From contig NZ_CP007451.1 of the NCBI RefSeq assembly GCF_000626635.1, forward strand, positions 124,001 to 188,000: 64,000 nt of DNA, read 5' to 3'. The notes under the pieces are model-generated. The model was not told where the DNA came from and did not search any database. It saw nothing but the letters and a program-made list of their open reading frames with translations. Shown piece after piece: positions 38,654-46,716 of the stretch. The stretch comes from Draconibacterium orientale (lineage in GTDB: Bacteria > Bacteroidota > Bacteroidia > Bacteroidales > Prolixibacteraceae). The translations under genes were made by a program, and so were the position numbers. Each line of letters opens with the position of its first letter. The first letter of the stretch is position 1.

Positions 38654-38661
38654 TATTTTTG
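38654..38661 (+). promoter_or_regulatory. Candidate -7 box of pflB
   Basis: TATTTTTG matches the Bacteroidota TAnnTTTG box, 47 bp before the start codon. No good -33 element is seen, consistent with an activated promoter using the palindrome just upstream. Confidence 0.45.
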
Positions 38662-38707
38662 TAGGATAAATTGGTTTAGTTATTGTTTTATTGTAAAAGG
38701 TTAGTTT

Positions 38708-40936
38708 ATGGATTTAGAAAACACTTTCAAAACAGGACGATGGTGTAAAGTCATTGAAGTGAAAGATTTTGTAACTTTAAATATCACCCCGTATACCGGC
38801 GATCACAAATTTCTGGAAGGCCCCACGGCGCGCACCAGCAAATTATGGGATATCTGCAAAGAAGCCCTTAAAGAAGAGCGCCAGAACAATGGTTTACGCG
38901 ATGTGGATGTAAATGTAGTTTCGGGATTGACGGCTTTCGAGGCCGGATACATCGACAAAGAAAGCGAAGTGATTGTTGGTTTGCAAACCGACAAGTTGCT
39001 AAAACGTGCCATGAAACCTTACGGAGGTTACAACGTGGTTAAAAAAGCATTATCGGAACACGGTTTAAAACCCAACCCGATCATTCACGAGAGTTTTAGC
39101 AAATACACCAAAACCCACAACGACGGTGTTTTTGATGCCTATACCGATGAAATCCGGAAATTCCGCTCGCTGGGTTTCCTAACAGGCTTACCCGATAATT
39201 ATGCCCGCGGGCGAATTATTGGCGACTACCGCCGTGTAGCTTTGTATGGTATCAACCGCCTGATTGAAGCAAAAAAAGAGGATCTGCAAAAAATTACCGG
39301 CCCGATGAGTGATGCTACCATTCGTTTGCGCGAAGAAGTTTCGGAGCAAATCCGCGCTTTGAGCGACATGATTGAAATGGGTAACATTTACGGTTTAGAT
39401 CTTTCGCGCCCGGCACAAAATGCACAGGAAGCCGTTCAGTGGACTTACATGGCCTACCTTGCAGCGGTTAAAGAACAAGACGGTGCTGCAATGTCGTTGG
39501 GAAGTGTTTCATCGTTCCTCGATATTTTTATTGAAAAAGATATTCAGGACGGAAAAATCACCGAAACCGATGCACAGGAATACATCGACCAGTTTGTAAT
39601 GAAACTGCGAATGGTTCGCCACCTGCGCATGGAAGCTTACGACCAGATTTTTGCCGGCGACCCAACCTGGGTAACCGAAAGTATTGGTGGTTTGCTCATC
39701 GACGGACGTAGCAAAGTAACCAAAACATCGTTCCGTTTCCTGAATACGCTTTACAACCTGGGGCCGTCGCCTGAGCCAAACATAACTATTCTTTGGTCGA
39801 AAAACCTGCCAAAAGGTTTTAAAGATTATTGCGCCAAAGTATCCATCGAAACCTCATCAATTCAGTACGAAAACGATGATTTGATGCGTACCAGCTCAAA
39901 TTGCGACGACTATGGAATTGCATGTTGCGTATCGATGCAGGAGCTTGGAAAACACATCCAGTTTTTTGGAGCGCGTACCAACCTGGCCAAAACATTGCTT
40001 TTAGCCATTAACAGTGGCCGCTGCGAAAATACAGGAACGCAAATGGTGGATGGGATTCCGTTTATTGAAGAGGAATACCTGGATTACGACAAGGTAATTG
40101 CCAACTTTAAAATAGCCATGAAAGAAGTGGCGCGTGTATATAACGAAGCGATGAACATCATCCACTTTATGCACGACAAATACTACTATGAAAAAGCCCA
40201 GATGGCGCTTATCGATACCAACCCGAAAATTAATATCGCGTACGGTATTGCCGGATTATCGATTGTTGCCGACTCGCTTTCGGCCATTAAACACGCCAAA
40301 GTAAAACCAATTCGCGATGAAAACGGCCTGACTGTAGATTTCGAAATCGAAGGCGATTTCCCGAAATATGGTAACGACGACGACCGTGTTGACCACATTG
40401 CCCGCGATGTGGTGGAGCATTTTAACCTGGAGCTGGAAAAACTTCCGGTGTACAAAAATGCCATGCCAACCATGTCGGTGTTAACCATTACATCGAATGT
40501 GGTTTACGGAAAGAAAACCGGAGCTACTCCCGACGGACGTGCGAAAGGCGTTGCTTTTGCGCCGGGAGCTAACCCGATGCACGGACGTGATACACACGGA
40601 GTAATTGCGTCGTTGAATTCGGTGGCCAAAATCGATTATAAAGATTCGAAGGATGGTATTTCGAATACCCTTTCTGTGGTACCTAAATCGCTGGGAGCAA
40701 CACCTGAAATGCGTATTGAAAACCTTGTTCGCACGCTTGATGGTTACTTTGGCTGCAACGCCCAGCACTTAAACGTAAACGTGCTCGACCGCGACACGCT
40801 GCTTCACGCTATGGAGCATCCTGAAGATCACCCGCAGCTAACAATTCGGGTTTCGGGTTACGCCGTAAACTTTGTTCGTTTAACCCGCGAACAACAGCAG
40901 GAAGTGCTTACGCGCTCGTTCCACGAAACAATGTAA
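38708..40936 (+). CDS. pflB: Pyruvate formate-lyase
   Basis: 742 residues, standard PflB length. The glycyl-radical family signatures are intact: the catalytic cysteine pair in YGIACCVSM (Cys406-Cys407) and the radical loop [10 protein letters not shown] with Gly717. The N-terminal [20 protein letters not shown] and [21 protein letters not shown] are typical of true PflB. It cleaves pyruvate with CoA to acetyl-CoA and formate under anaerobic conditions. The activase and the formate channel follow in the same direction, so the three form a fermentative formate module. Confidence 0.97.
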   Translation: MDLENTFKTGRWCKVIEVKDFVTLNITPYTGDHKFLEGPTARTSKLWDICKEALKEERQNNGLRDVDVNVVSGLTAFEAGYIDKESEVIVGLQTDKLLKRAMKPYGGYNVVKKALSEHGLKPNPIIHESFSKYTKTHNDGVFDAYTDEIRKFRSLGFLTGLPDNYARGRIIGDYRRVALYGINRLIEAKKEDLQKITGPMSDATIRLREEVSEQIRALSDMIEMGNIYGLDLSRPAQNAQEAVQWTYMAYLAAVKEQDGAAMSLGSVSSFLDIFIEKDIQDGKITETDAQEYIDQFVMKLRMVRHLRMEAYDQIFAGDPTWVTESIGGLLIDGRSKVTKTSFRFLNTLYNLGPSPEPNITILWSKNLPKGFKDYCAKVSIETSSIQYENDDLMRTSSNCDDYGIACCVSMQELGKHIQFFGARTNLAKTLLLAINSGRCENTGTQMVDGIPFIEEEYLDYDKVIANFKIAMKEVARVYNEAMNIIHFMHDKYYYEKAQMALIDTNPKINIAYGIAGLSIVADSLSAIKHAKVKPIRDENGLTVDFEIEGDFPKYGNDDDRVDHIARDVVEHFNLELEKLPVYKNAMPTMSVLTITSNVVYGKKTGATPDGRAKGVAFAPGANPMHGRDTHGVIASLNSVAKIDYKDSKDGISNTLSVVPKSLGATPEMRIENLVRTLDGYFGCNAQHLNVNVLDRDTLLHAMEHPEDHPQLTIRVSGYAVNFVRLTREQQQEVLTRSFHETM

Positions 40937-40958
40937 ATTTTCACAAAATACTACACTT

Positions 40959-40996
40959 GCATGCCGGCCGGTTTAAACTGCTGGCATGCTTTTGTG
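40959..40996 (+). terminator. Hairpin in the pflB-pflA spacer
   Basis: GCATGCCGGC (40959-40968) pairs with GCTGGCATGC (40980-40989) with one G-U pair and is followed by TTTTGTG. It is a partial terminator that could lower pflA relative to pflB. Confidence 0.55.
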
Positions 40997-41005
40997 TTAA
41001 ACAGT

Positions 41006-41755
41006 ATGTCTTCAACTGAAAATAAATTAATCGTCCATTCCATCGAATCGTTTGGCACACACGATGGTCCGGGAATTCGTTTGGTGGTATTTTTACAGGG
41101 CTGCAACCTGCAATGTAAATACTGCCAGAATGCGGATACCATTGCCTTAAAAGGCGGAACACCAACCGAAATGGAGAGCCTGGTAAAACGTGCCGTAAAT
41201 ATGAAAACGTACTTTGGCGACGATGGCGGAGTAACGGTTTCGGGAGGAGAACCCATGTTACAAAGTAAGGTATTGATTCCCTTTTTTGAAGCCTTGAAAA
41301 AAGAAGGTATTCACACCAATATCGACACCAACGGATTGATACGAATACCGGAAGCCAAACAGCTGATTTCGGAACTGTCCGACCTCGTAATGTTTGATGT
41401 GAAAGCCACAACTGAAGAAGGTTTCAAAACGATTACAGGAGCAAAAGGACTTGGTCGGTTGTTGGAGAATATTCAACTTCGTGAACAAAGTAAAAAACCG
41501 TACTGGCTGCGTTACGTGCTCGTGCCCGACTACACCGACAGCGAAGAATCGTTACGTTGGTTAATCGAAACTTTCTCCGGGAATAAGTACCTGGAAAAAC
41601 TTGAGATACTCCCCTACCACAAACTGGGAATTTACAAGTGGGAATCGTTGGGAATGGATTATCAGTTTAAAGAAATAAAAGAGAATACGCCCGAGCAAAT
41701 CGAACGGGCTTTTGAAATGCTGAAACCGCATTTTAAAGACGTAATTGTGAAATAA
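41006..41755 (+). CDS. pflA: Pyruvate formate-lyase activating enzyme (radical SAM)
   Basis: 249 residues from the ATG at 41006; a longer frame from 40961 runs through the spacer hairpin and is rejected. The radical-SAM cluster motif is CNLQCKYC, preceded by the family's SFGTHDGPGIRLVVFLQG. TVSGGEP and VMFDVKA are further conserved sites. It uses a 4Fe-4S cluster and S-adenosylmethionine to install the glycyl radical on PflB. Position next to pflB confirms the partner. Confidence 0.96.
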   Translation: MSSTENKLIVHSIESFGTHDGPGIRLVVFLQGCNLQCKYCQNADTIALKGGTPTEMESLVKRAVNMKTYFGDDGGVTVSGGEPMLQSKVLIPFFEALKKEGIHTNIDTNGLIRIPEAKQLISELSDLVMFDVKATTEEGFKTITGAKGLGRLLENIQLREQSKKPYWLRYVLVPDYTDSEESLRWLIETFSGNKYLEKLEILPYHKLGIYKWESLGMDYQFKEIKENTPEQIERAFEMLKPHFKDVIVK

Positions 41756-41804
41756 GTAAAAGGCAAAAAAACAGTAACCGCAAAAGAAAGCCACAACAAG
41801 TTAA

Positions 41805-41925
41805 AAGTATCGAGAATCCAGCATCTAGTATCCAGCATCTAGTATCCAGTACTAGTATCTAGTATCCAGTACTAGTATCTAGTATCCAGTACTAGTATCT
41901 AGTTCTGGCATCAGGTATCGCAAAA
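41805..41925 (+). repeat. Tandem 20-bp repeat array and related degenerate units
   Basis: AGTATCCAGTACTAGTATCT occurs three times without change at 41841-41860, 41861-41880 and 41881-41900. Degenerate ATCCAGCATCTAGT units precede it (41815-41840) and TCTGGCATCAGGTATC follows. There are no spacers, so this is not CRISPR. A diverged copy family lies at 31966-32014. Confidence 0.9.
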
Positions 41926-41935
41926 AGAAATATCC

Positions 41936-42721
41936 ATGAGTTTATATTCACCAAAAGAAATAATTAACCAGGCCGGAAAACTGGCCATTGCAAAAGACAG
42001 CTACTCGGCAAAAAAAATACTGACACTGGCATTTTTAGCCGGAGCTTACATTGCTTTTGGCGGACTGCTGGCAATTTTGGTTGGTGGCGGTGTTCCGGAA
42101 ATAGGAGCTGAAAACCCGGGAATCCCGAAGTTTCTTATGGGGGCCATGTTCCCCGTTGGACTAATGATTGTTGTTATGGCCGGGGCCGAACTTTTTACCG
42201 GCAACAACGCCTATTTCATGCCCAATGTATTTAGTGGCAAACAACGCTGGACCGCACCGCTTCGCAACTGGTCGTTGGTTTATGTGGGAAACTTTGTAGG
42301 CGCTGTATTTGTTGCCTACTTTTTGGTGCACCTCACCCATTTGGTCAATGCCGCCCCCTGGATAAATATGGTAGAAAAGATTGCCATTGGAAAAATTTCC
42401 AATCCGTTTTTCACTACATTTTTAAAAGGGATTGGCGCTAACTGGCTGGTTTGTCTGGCACTGTGGATGGGCATGTCGGCGCAACATACCAGCGGAAAAA
42501 TTTTAGGCATCTGGTGGCCCGTTATGGCTTTTGTTACCATGGGTTTCGAGCATAGTATTGCCAATATGTTTTTTATTCCTCTGGCCATTTTTGAAGGAGT
42601 AGATATTAGCTGGGTAACCTTTGTGGTAAAAAACCTGATTCCGGCAACACTTGGAAATATTGTTGGAGGCGGCTTTTTTGTTGGCACTTTGTACTGGTAT
42701 GCTTATGCCAAAGAGAAATAG
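41936..42721 (+). CDS. focA: Formate/nitrite transporter (FocA/NirC family)
   Basis: 261 residues, six membrane helices of the FNT aquaporin-like fold. Conserved features are LAFLAGAYIAFGG in helix 1, AELFTGNNAYF (the Omega-loop motif), NWLVCLALWMG and FVTMGFEHSIANMFFIPL carrying the channel His. Next to pflB-pflA, formate export is the clear role. A tandem-repeat spacer separates it from pflA, and no terminator intervenes. Confidence 0.94.
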   Translation: MSLYSPKEIINQAGKLAIAKDSYSAKKILTLAFLAGAYIAFGGLLAILVGGGVPEIGAENPGIPKFLMGAMFPVGLMIVVMAGAELFTGNNAYFMPNVFSGKQRWTAPLRNWSLVYVGNFVGAVFVAYFLVHLTHLVNAAPWINMVEKIAIGKISNPFFTTFLKGIGANWLVCLALWMGMSAQHTSGKILGIWWPVMAFVTMGFEHSIANMFFIPLAIFEGVDISWVTFVVKNLIPATLGNIVGGGFFVGTLYWYAYAKEK

Positions 42722-42790
42722 CAAAAATCTGGGATAATGATTCATCTTAACTTTCTGAATTTTCAAAAAAAGTCACATTAAATACTCCAC

Positions 42791-42866
42791 CCTGAAGTTG
42801 TTTCAGGATTCTGTTTAATAAATACAGCTTCCTCTCGAACAGATGCTGAAACAAGTTCAGCATGAC
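42791..42866. repeat. Inverted pair of short CTGAA..TTCAG intergenic elements
   Basis: The core CTGAAGTTGTTTCAG (42792-42806) recurs in inverse as CTGAAACAAGTTCAG (42846-42860) with one mismatch in 15. Flanks also pair (GGATTCTGT and ACAGATGC). Elements of this type are scattered between genes in many Bacteroidota; whether they are mobile or regulatory is unknown. Confidence 0.7.
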
Positions 42867-42900
42867 ATTTTATCAATGGAAAATATAGCAACCGACGATT

Positions 42901-43248
42901 TTAGTTTAAATGCGAGGTAAACTCCAGCCCACCAGCTTTTATGGTTTGCTGAAAAAACGCTGAATCTTTCTTAAAATTAAGCAAGCTTCTCAGCTCATTC
43001 AGCTCCTTGCTATCAAGCAATGCATTAAAGATATGACTGCCAACGGGAATAATAATTTTTCGCTTAAAGTTTGATGTTTTGTTCCGCAATATCCACTCTT
43101 CGCCATCAAGATTTTGGATATAACTGGCAAACTTCCAGAAGTCTTCTTCCTTGAGATTGAAGTTTAGATTTTTGTACTCAACATGTATAGCTTCGCATTT
43201 TACGCATTTAAAAATCTTCCCATTTTGTGTTTCTATTAGTACTTCCAT
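42901..43248 (-). CDS. DUF6686-like small protein
   Basis: 115 residues from the ATG at 43248; a longer frame from 43362 adds a non-homologous hydrophobic stretch and is not preferred. The sequence starts MEVLIETQNGKIFKCVKCEA and continues HVEYKNLNFNL, with a CxxC pair and a following His-type site, then a conserved RKIIIPVG block and an LDSKELNELRSLL helix. This pattern is common in Bacteroidota and I assign DUF6686 with moderate confidence. A possible metal-binding role rests only on the CxxC. The MITE-like element lies upstream. Confidence 0.72.
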   Translation of the reverse strand: MEVLIETQNGKIFKCVKCEAIHVEYKNLNFNLKEEDFWKFASYIQNLDGEEWILRNKTSNFKRKIIIPVGSHIFNALLDSKELNELRSLLNFKKDSAFFQQTIKAGGLEFTSHLN

Positions 43249-43370
43249 TTGCTGAACTTTTCTTTGATACAACACAAAATAAGCGCAAAACGAAATACAA
43301 ATCAATCCCAAGAACTTGTGATTTTTTAGTAGTGATACCCTCACTTTGAGTGAGAGCATCACTATAATTT

Positions 43371-43532
43371 ATACCAATTTGATTATAAAATGCCGTATTG
43401 GATATGCCGGTTATTTTCTGTTTGTACAAGGCGAAAAATTTTAGCATAGCTGGGGCTACGTTATAGTTTTTCAACGCAGTAGAAACGGAAAAGAACAAAT
43501 TTATATGCGGCATTTTGTGGTCAATTTGGTAT
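43371..43532. mobile_element. MITE-like non-coding element (162 bp)
   Basis: Terminal inverted repeats begin ATACCAATTTGA at the left (43371-43398) and ATACCAAATTGA at the right (43503-43532, read inversely); 23 of 28 positions match, including a shared AAAATGCCG. The interior holds no open frame but a second inverted segment around TTTTAGCATAGC and GCTACGTTATAG (about 43438-43475). The size, paired ends and lack of coding capacity fit a MITE. The right end overlaps the stop codon of oxyR by one base. Confidence 0.72.
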
Positions 43533-44473
43533 TACAAAAGTGTATCCACTGTTTTGCCTTCGGGTTTTTTAAGCATGCGTGCCGAAATACTGCTTTTAAT
43601 AACCTTTTGTAAGGCATCAACCTGCCGTTCTTTGGCAAAACGTTTGGCAGTTATCAGGCTGATTTCGCGAACAGGTTCGTTGGGCACGATTTCCTTGATT
43701 AGCTCTTCCTGCCCGGCCGGAATATTTATTGTTGCCAACTCGGGAATAAAAGTCAGGCCACTTTTATACTCCACAATACGCCGCAACGATTCAATGGAGT
43801 TACTGTGGTACACCAGCCGTTGTTTGTTTTTCTTTTGCGGATTGATCTGGCAAATCGAATTCACCTGATTCTGAAAACAATTCCCCTCCTCCAGGTACCA
43901 GATCTCTTCCGGGTTGATTGATTTGATATCGATAGCATCCTGCTCAAATAAGGGATGATCTTCCGACAAGTAAGCATAAAACCGCTCGTAAAACAGTGGT
44001 GTTACAGAGATATTTGTTGCCGAAACCGGCGTAGAAATAATGCCACAATCAATATCGCCCATTTTAATTTCATCGATGATTTCCTCGGTTTTCAGCTCGT
44101 ATATTTCCAGCTGCAAAGCCGGATAATCTTTACCCAACTGATGAATAAAAAGCGGAACAAGATAAGGCGCCAGCGTGGGAATAATCCCGACTTTCAGGTT
44201 ACCGCTCACTTCTTCGCTTATATTGATGGAAATCTGTTTCAACGCTTCAATCTGCTTTAAAATTTCCAGCGACTTTTCGTAAAACACTTTCCCCTCATCA
44301 GTAAATTGAAAGGGCCGTTTCGTGCGGTCGATCAATTTGAAATCCAGCTCTTCTTCCAGTTTCTGTATTTGCAAACTCAAGGCGGGCTGTGTAACTCCCA
44401 GCCGGTCGGCAGCTAACGAGAAGGAACCAGATACATAAATTTCTTTCAGATACTCCAGTTGTACGATATTCAT
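43532..44473 (-). CDS. oxyR: OxyR-type LysR regulator of peroxide response
   Basis: 313 residues. The N-terminal winged helix has SFSLAADRLGVTQPALSLQI. The effector domain carries the peroxide-sensing pair Cys199 and Cys208 in GNCFQNQVNSICQ, the same numbering and eight-residue spacing as classical OxyR, which identifies it rather than a generic LysR. It forms a disulfide on H2O2 and activates defence genes. It is divergent from dps, its expected target, over a 107-bp spacer with a large inverted repeat. The stop codon touches a MITE-like element. Confidence 0.94.
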   Translation of the reverse strand: MNIVQLEYLKEIYVSGSFSLAADRLGVTQPALSLQIQKLEEELDFKLIDRTKRPFQFTDEGKVFYEKSLEILKQIEALKQISINISEEVSGNLKVGIIPTLAPYLVPLFIHQLGKDYPALQLEIYELKTEEIIDEIKMGDIDCGIISTPVSATNISVTPLFYERFYAYLSEDHPLFEQDAIDIKSINPEEIWYLEEGNCFQNQVNSICQINPQKKNKQRLVYHSNSIESLRRIVEYKSGLTFIPELATINIPAGQEELIKEIVPNEPVREISLITAKRFAKERQVDALQKVIKSSISARMLKKPEGKTVDTLL

Positions 44474-44490
44474 AGCATAAGAATTACTAA

Positions 44491-44539
44491 TAACACCATA
44501 AATATAATAAATACTGCTAATAGTATATTTGTGGTGTTA
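44491..44539. promoter_or_regulatory. Divergent oxyR/dps promoters in a large inverted repeat
   Basis: Arms TAACACCATAAATATA (44491-44506) and TATATTTGTGGTGTTA (44524-44539) match at 15 of 16 positions. Each arm contains a -7 box: TATATTTG for dps (44524-44531, exact TAnnTTTG) and TATATTTA for oxyR on the minus strand. Between them, ATACT (44511-44515) and AGTAT (44522-44526) form a dyad suitable for OxyR. Confidence 0.65.
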
Positions 44540-44580
44540 AAACAAAAGAACAAAAATTAAAACTTTAAAAATTAATTATT

Positions 44581-45027
44581 ATGAAAGCAAAAAATCAGCT
44601 TACAGTAGAGAAATTGAATCAGTTATTAGCAGATTATCAAATTCATTACCAAAACCTGCGCGGTTTACACTGGAACATTAAAGGCCAGTTATTCTTTGCG
44701 CTGCACGCCCGTTTCGAAGAATACTACAACCAGGCATCAGAAGTTGTGGATGAAATTGCAGAGCGTATTTTAATGCTGGGAGGCCAGCCTTTGCACACTT
44801 TCGAAGACTACACAAAAACGGCAAAACTGGGTGTGGTAGCTAACGTTTCGGAGGCGAAACCAGCTGTAGAAAGTGTTTTGGAAAGCCAGCGTTATTTCCT
44901 GAATAGCTTTCACGAAATTCTGGAAGTTGCCGGAGAAAACAACGACGAAGGAACTGCTGCACTAATGAGCGACTGGATTGGACATACTGAAAAAGAAATA
45001 TGGATGCTGGAATCATTTTTGGCATAA
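44581..45027 (+). CDS. dps: Dps-family DNA-binding ferritin-like protein
   Basis: 148 residues, a four-helix bundle. The ferroxidase motif is visible: NLRGLHWNIKG (His) and HARFEEYYNQASEVVDEIAERIL with the Asp/Glu ligands. LGGQPLHTFEDY is a Dps landmark. It oxidises Fe2+ with H2O2, stores ferric iron as a dodecamer and protects DNA. It has its own promoter, controlled most likely by the divergent OxyR, and a strong terminator. Confidence 0.95.
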   Translation: MKAKNQLTVEKLNQLLADYQIHYQNLRGLHWNIKGQLFFALHARFEEYYNQASEVVDEIAERILMLGGQPLHTFEDYTKTAKLGVVANVSEAKPAVESVLESQRYFLNSFHEILEVAGENNDEGTAALMSDWIGHTEKEIWMLESFLA

Positions 45028-45050
45028 CAAAGCAATAGAAAACAGAAACA

Positions 45051-45079
45051 AAAGCCTCGCAATTTGCGAGGCTTTTTTT
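45051..45079 (+). terminator. Intrinsic terminator of dps
   Basis: AAGCCTCGCAA and TTGCGAGGCTT form an 11-bp stem with a short loop, followed by a run of T, 24 bp past the stop codon. Confidence 0.9.
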
Positions 45080-45096
45080 CATTTCCTGTATCATTA

Positions 45097-46388
45097 CTAA
45101 TCATCGATAGCTTGAAATACCAGCTGGCCGAATTTCCAACCAGTAACATCGTTAACCGGCCCCTGAGTTTGTTTCAGAATTATTCCGATTACGTTCTCCC
45201 CGGGATCGGCAAAATACTGCGTATTAAAATAACCACCCCAGCTGAAAGTCCCCTCACTTCCCATACCTCCTTTACTCTCTCCTTTTGCTGTTAACAGTCC
45301 AAAAGCCAGGCCATATTTGCTATCCGAATCAACCCAAAGATCTCCTATTTGGTTCGAAAGAATAACATCAACGGTTGTACGGCTCAATAAACGAATCCCG
45401 TTGTATTCGCCACCATTCAGGTACATTTGCAGAAAAATGGCATAATCTTTTGCGGTGCTCGACAAACCGGCACCTCCCGAAAAAAATGTTTTGGCTCCTT
45501 TTACCGGATAATCAGCATCGTAGAAAGTTACCGGATATTTTTGCCATTCGCCATTAACCACCTGCAGAACATCAACTACGCGATCGATATTTTTTCGGGT
45601 TGGTAAAACCAGGTGTCTTCCATTCCAAGCGGATCGAAAATATGTATTTTCAGATACTGATCGAATGGCATTCCCGAAACCACTTCAATGAAATATCCCA
45701 ACACATCAAGCCCTTCGCAGTATCTGTACTGTGTTCCAGGTTCGCAGTGTAATGGCATTTTAGCCAAATTTTTCACACTCTCTTTAATGGTAATATTTTT
45801 TGTAGTGAACAGGTCGGTAACACCAGCCTTTTGGTATAACATCTTAAAACGTTCATCGCTATCGATAATTCCGTAACCAATACCCGAAGTATGTGTCAAT
45901 AAATGACGAACAGTAATTTCGTTTTTTACAGGAACGCCTGTCCAGGTGGTATCGCTGTAACGGAAATTCGTTAAAACCTGCTGATTTTTAAATTCCGGAA
46001 TGTATTTTGAGATCGGATCATCCAGCTGAAATTTTCCTTCTTCCCACAACATCATCACCGCCGTTGAAGTAATTGCTTTTGTTTGTGAGGCGATACGAAA
46101 AATAGCATCGCGTTTCATTTCATCGCCATTTTCATTGGCAACTCCGTAAGCCTTCCAATGAACGATCTTTCCGTTTCTTGCCACCAGCGAAACAATTCCT
46201 GGCAGGTTACCTTTAGCCACTTCCTCTTCACACATTTTATCAATACGAGCCAATCGTTCAGCAGAAATACCGGCACTTTCGGGTGCCGCTTCTACCAGCT
46301 TAGACGATTTTAATATTGAACGGGTTTGGGCATCGGATAAGCTAAATAAGAAAAGGGATAGAACAAAAAGTAGTGTAAACTTTTTCAT
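45097..46388 (-). pseudogene. Beta-lactamase-family serine hydrolase, split by a one-base frameshift
   Basis: Two minus-strand frames, 45576-46388 and 45097-45561, join into one protein. The first has a signal peptide (LFLFSLSDAQ) and the SxxK nucleophile motif RIASQTKAITS, then YRYCEGLDVLG at the second conserved site, where Tyr-Cys-Glu replaces the common Tyr-Ser/Ala-Asn. The second has SSTAKDYAIFLQMY and a C-terminal TFSWGGYFNTQYFADP, the KTG/HxG-like strand. The junction is the run of six T at 45590-45595; one more base gives EKNIDRVVDVLQVV and a 430-residue protein. A consensus error is favoured. The family includes class C lactamase-like esterases and peptidases; the substrate is unknown. 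Confidence 0.82.
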
Positions 46389-46716
46389 TGATTTAAAATT
46401 TTGTAACCCATTACCTACAGCAGATGGGCCGTAATACTTGTTTGTTATTTTATTGTTTCCAAAAATACAAATACTTCAACGGAATAAGCTGACTTATTGT
46501 ACAAAATACAAACTACGCATTAATTTCTATCTGCATTTTCCTGGTTCCGAGAACAATAAAGATCACAATTCAATATAACTTCGTTAAAACAGCACAGATA
46601 AACTATCTCGTTCCAATAGGTTTTCAAGGGCTTGCTACTGCAGCTAATTTGTATGTAGAGCGAAAGGACACTTGCTGCCCTTTCACTCTTATTTATATCC
46701 TTTTACGACTATAGCC
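46389..46716. other. Intergenic region between two hydrolase genes
   Basis: 328 bp, A/T rich. GAAAGG (46662-46667) and CCTTTC (46679-46684) form a weak hairpin just after the esterase stop on the minus strand. I see no gene or RNA. Confidence 0.45.

Noticed and set aside
41841-41900. Repeat array considered as a CRISPR
   Set aside because: The 20-bp units are directly adjacent with no spacers, and no cas gene is in the window.
43249-43362. Hydrophobic N-terminal extension of the DUF6686-like protein
   Set aside because: Relatives as I know them start at the MEVLIET-type sequence; the extension looks like translated spacer.
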